From the NCBI GenBank assembly GCA_012295275.1, contig CM022677.1, positions 1,568,083 to 1,632,082 of the forward strand: a stretch of DNA of 64,000 nt, written 5' to 3'. Positions 63,911 to 64,000 of the stretch are shown here, piece after piece. The notes below the pieces were generated by a model. The model saw only the letters and a program-made list of their open reading frames with translations. It was not told the origin of the DNA and searched no databases. The stretch's first letter is position 1. Each line of letters begins with the position of its first letter. The position numbers and the translations under genes were made by a program. This stretch comes from Chrysomallon squamiferum (Eukaryota; Mollusca; Gastropoda; Neomphalida; Peltospiridae).

Positions 63911-64000
63911 ACACGAGAGCTAGCTCATAGGTACTGAGTCATACGAAGGGATATCAGTTTGTTACACTCTTCTGAAATAACAAATTTGTTCAGTTTATCT

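Overview
This is a eukaryotic, AT-rich, repeat-dominated window with very little intact coding sequence. Three things point to a mollusc, probably a gastropod or bivalve. First, a 58-bp inverted repeat at 42488-42621 carries the AGAGTTATTTCCCTT word that I remember as widespread in mollusc genomes. Second, a decayed tRNA-derived SINE at about 16.69-16.81 kb has the 'GTGGACCCATTGG' core that I associate with molluscan SINEs. Third, the host genes are animal families: a BTB-BACK-PHR protein and an EGFR-type kinase. The taxon is an inference from memory and no database was searched. I see no bacterial operon, CRISPR array or virus-like gene. Most long reading frames here are translations of microsatellites.

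Layout. 1-7.37 kb and 47.94-54.54 kb are two direct copies of one segment (a segmental duplication offset by about 48 kb), each carrying degenerate telomere-like CCCTAA DNA, a near-perfect hairpin, a tRNA-like SINE and a hAT-like MITE. Only the first copy holds a 1.49-kb segment with a 5'-truncated gene for a secreted-looking protein of unknown family. 8.2-9.77 kb (minus) is a BTB-BACK-PHR gene of BTBD6 type with one to three frame breaks. Upstream of it, at 9.9-16.5 kb, lie duplicated modules that look like alternative promoters and 5' exons, plus a tandem duplication of about 3 kb. 18.9-26.9 kb is another old duplication, interrupted by a 50-bp minisatellite and a stub resembling a Tigger/Jerky transposase N terminus.

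28.7-30.7 kb holds two minisatellites; the second repeats a consensus 5' splice site roughly 36 times. 31.9-34.3 kb (plus) is an EGFR-family kinase pseudogene that still has its exon-intron structure. 34.5-38.3 kb (minus) is a transposon graveyard: a broken piggyBac transposase, a broken KRBA2-like (GINGER-type) integrase and a coiled-coil fragment of retrotransposon ORF1 character. From 38.3 to 47.9 kb and from 54.5 to 64 kb I see no gene I can support, only AT-rich intergenic DNA, microsatellites, old non-coding repeats, a TATA-containing minisatellite and one more hAT-like MITE.

No genes here visibly work together. The window is best read as a gene-poor region shaped by tandem and segmental duplication, transposon decay and extreme simple-repeat growth. 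The best candidates for something undescribed are the duplicated promoter/first-exon modules of the BTB gene, the splice-donor minisatellite, and the coding-derived minisatellite inside the KRBA2-like element.
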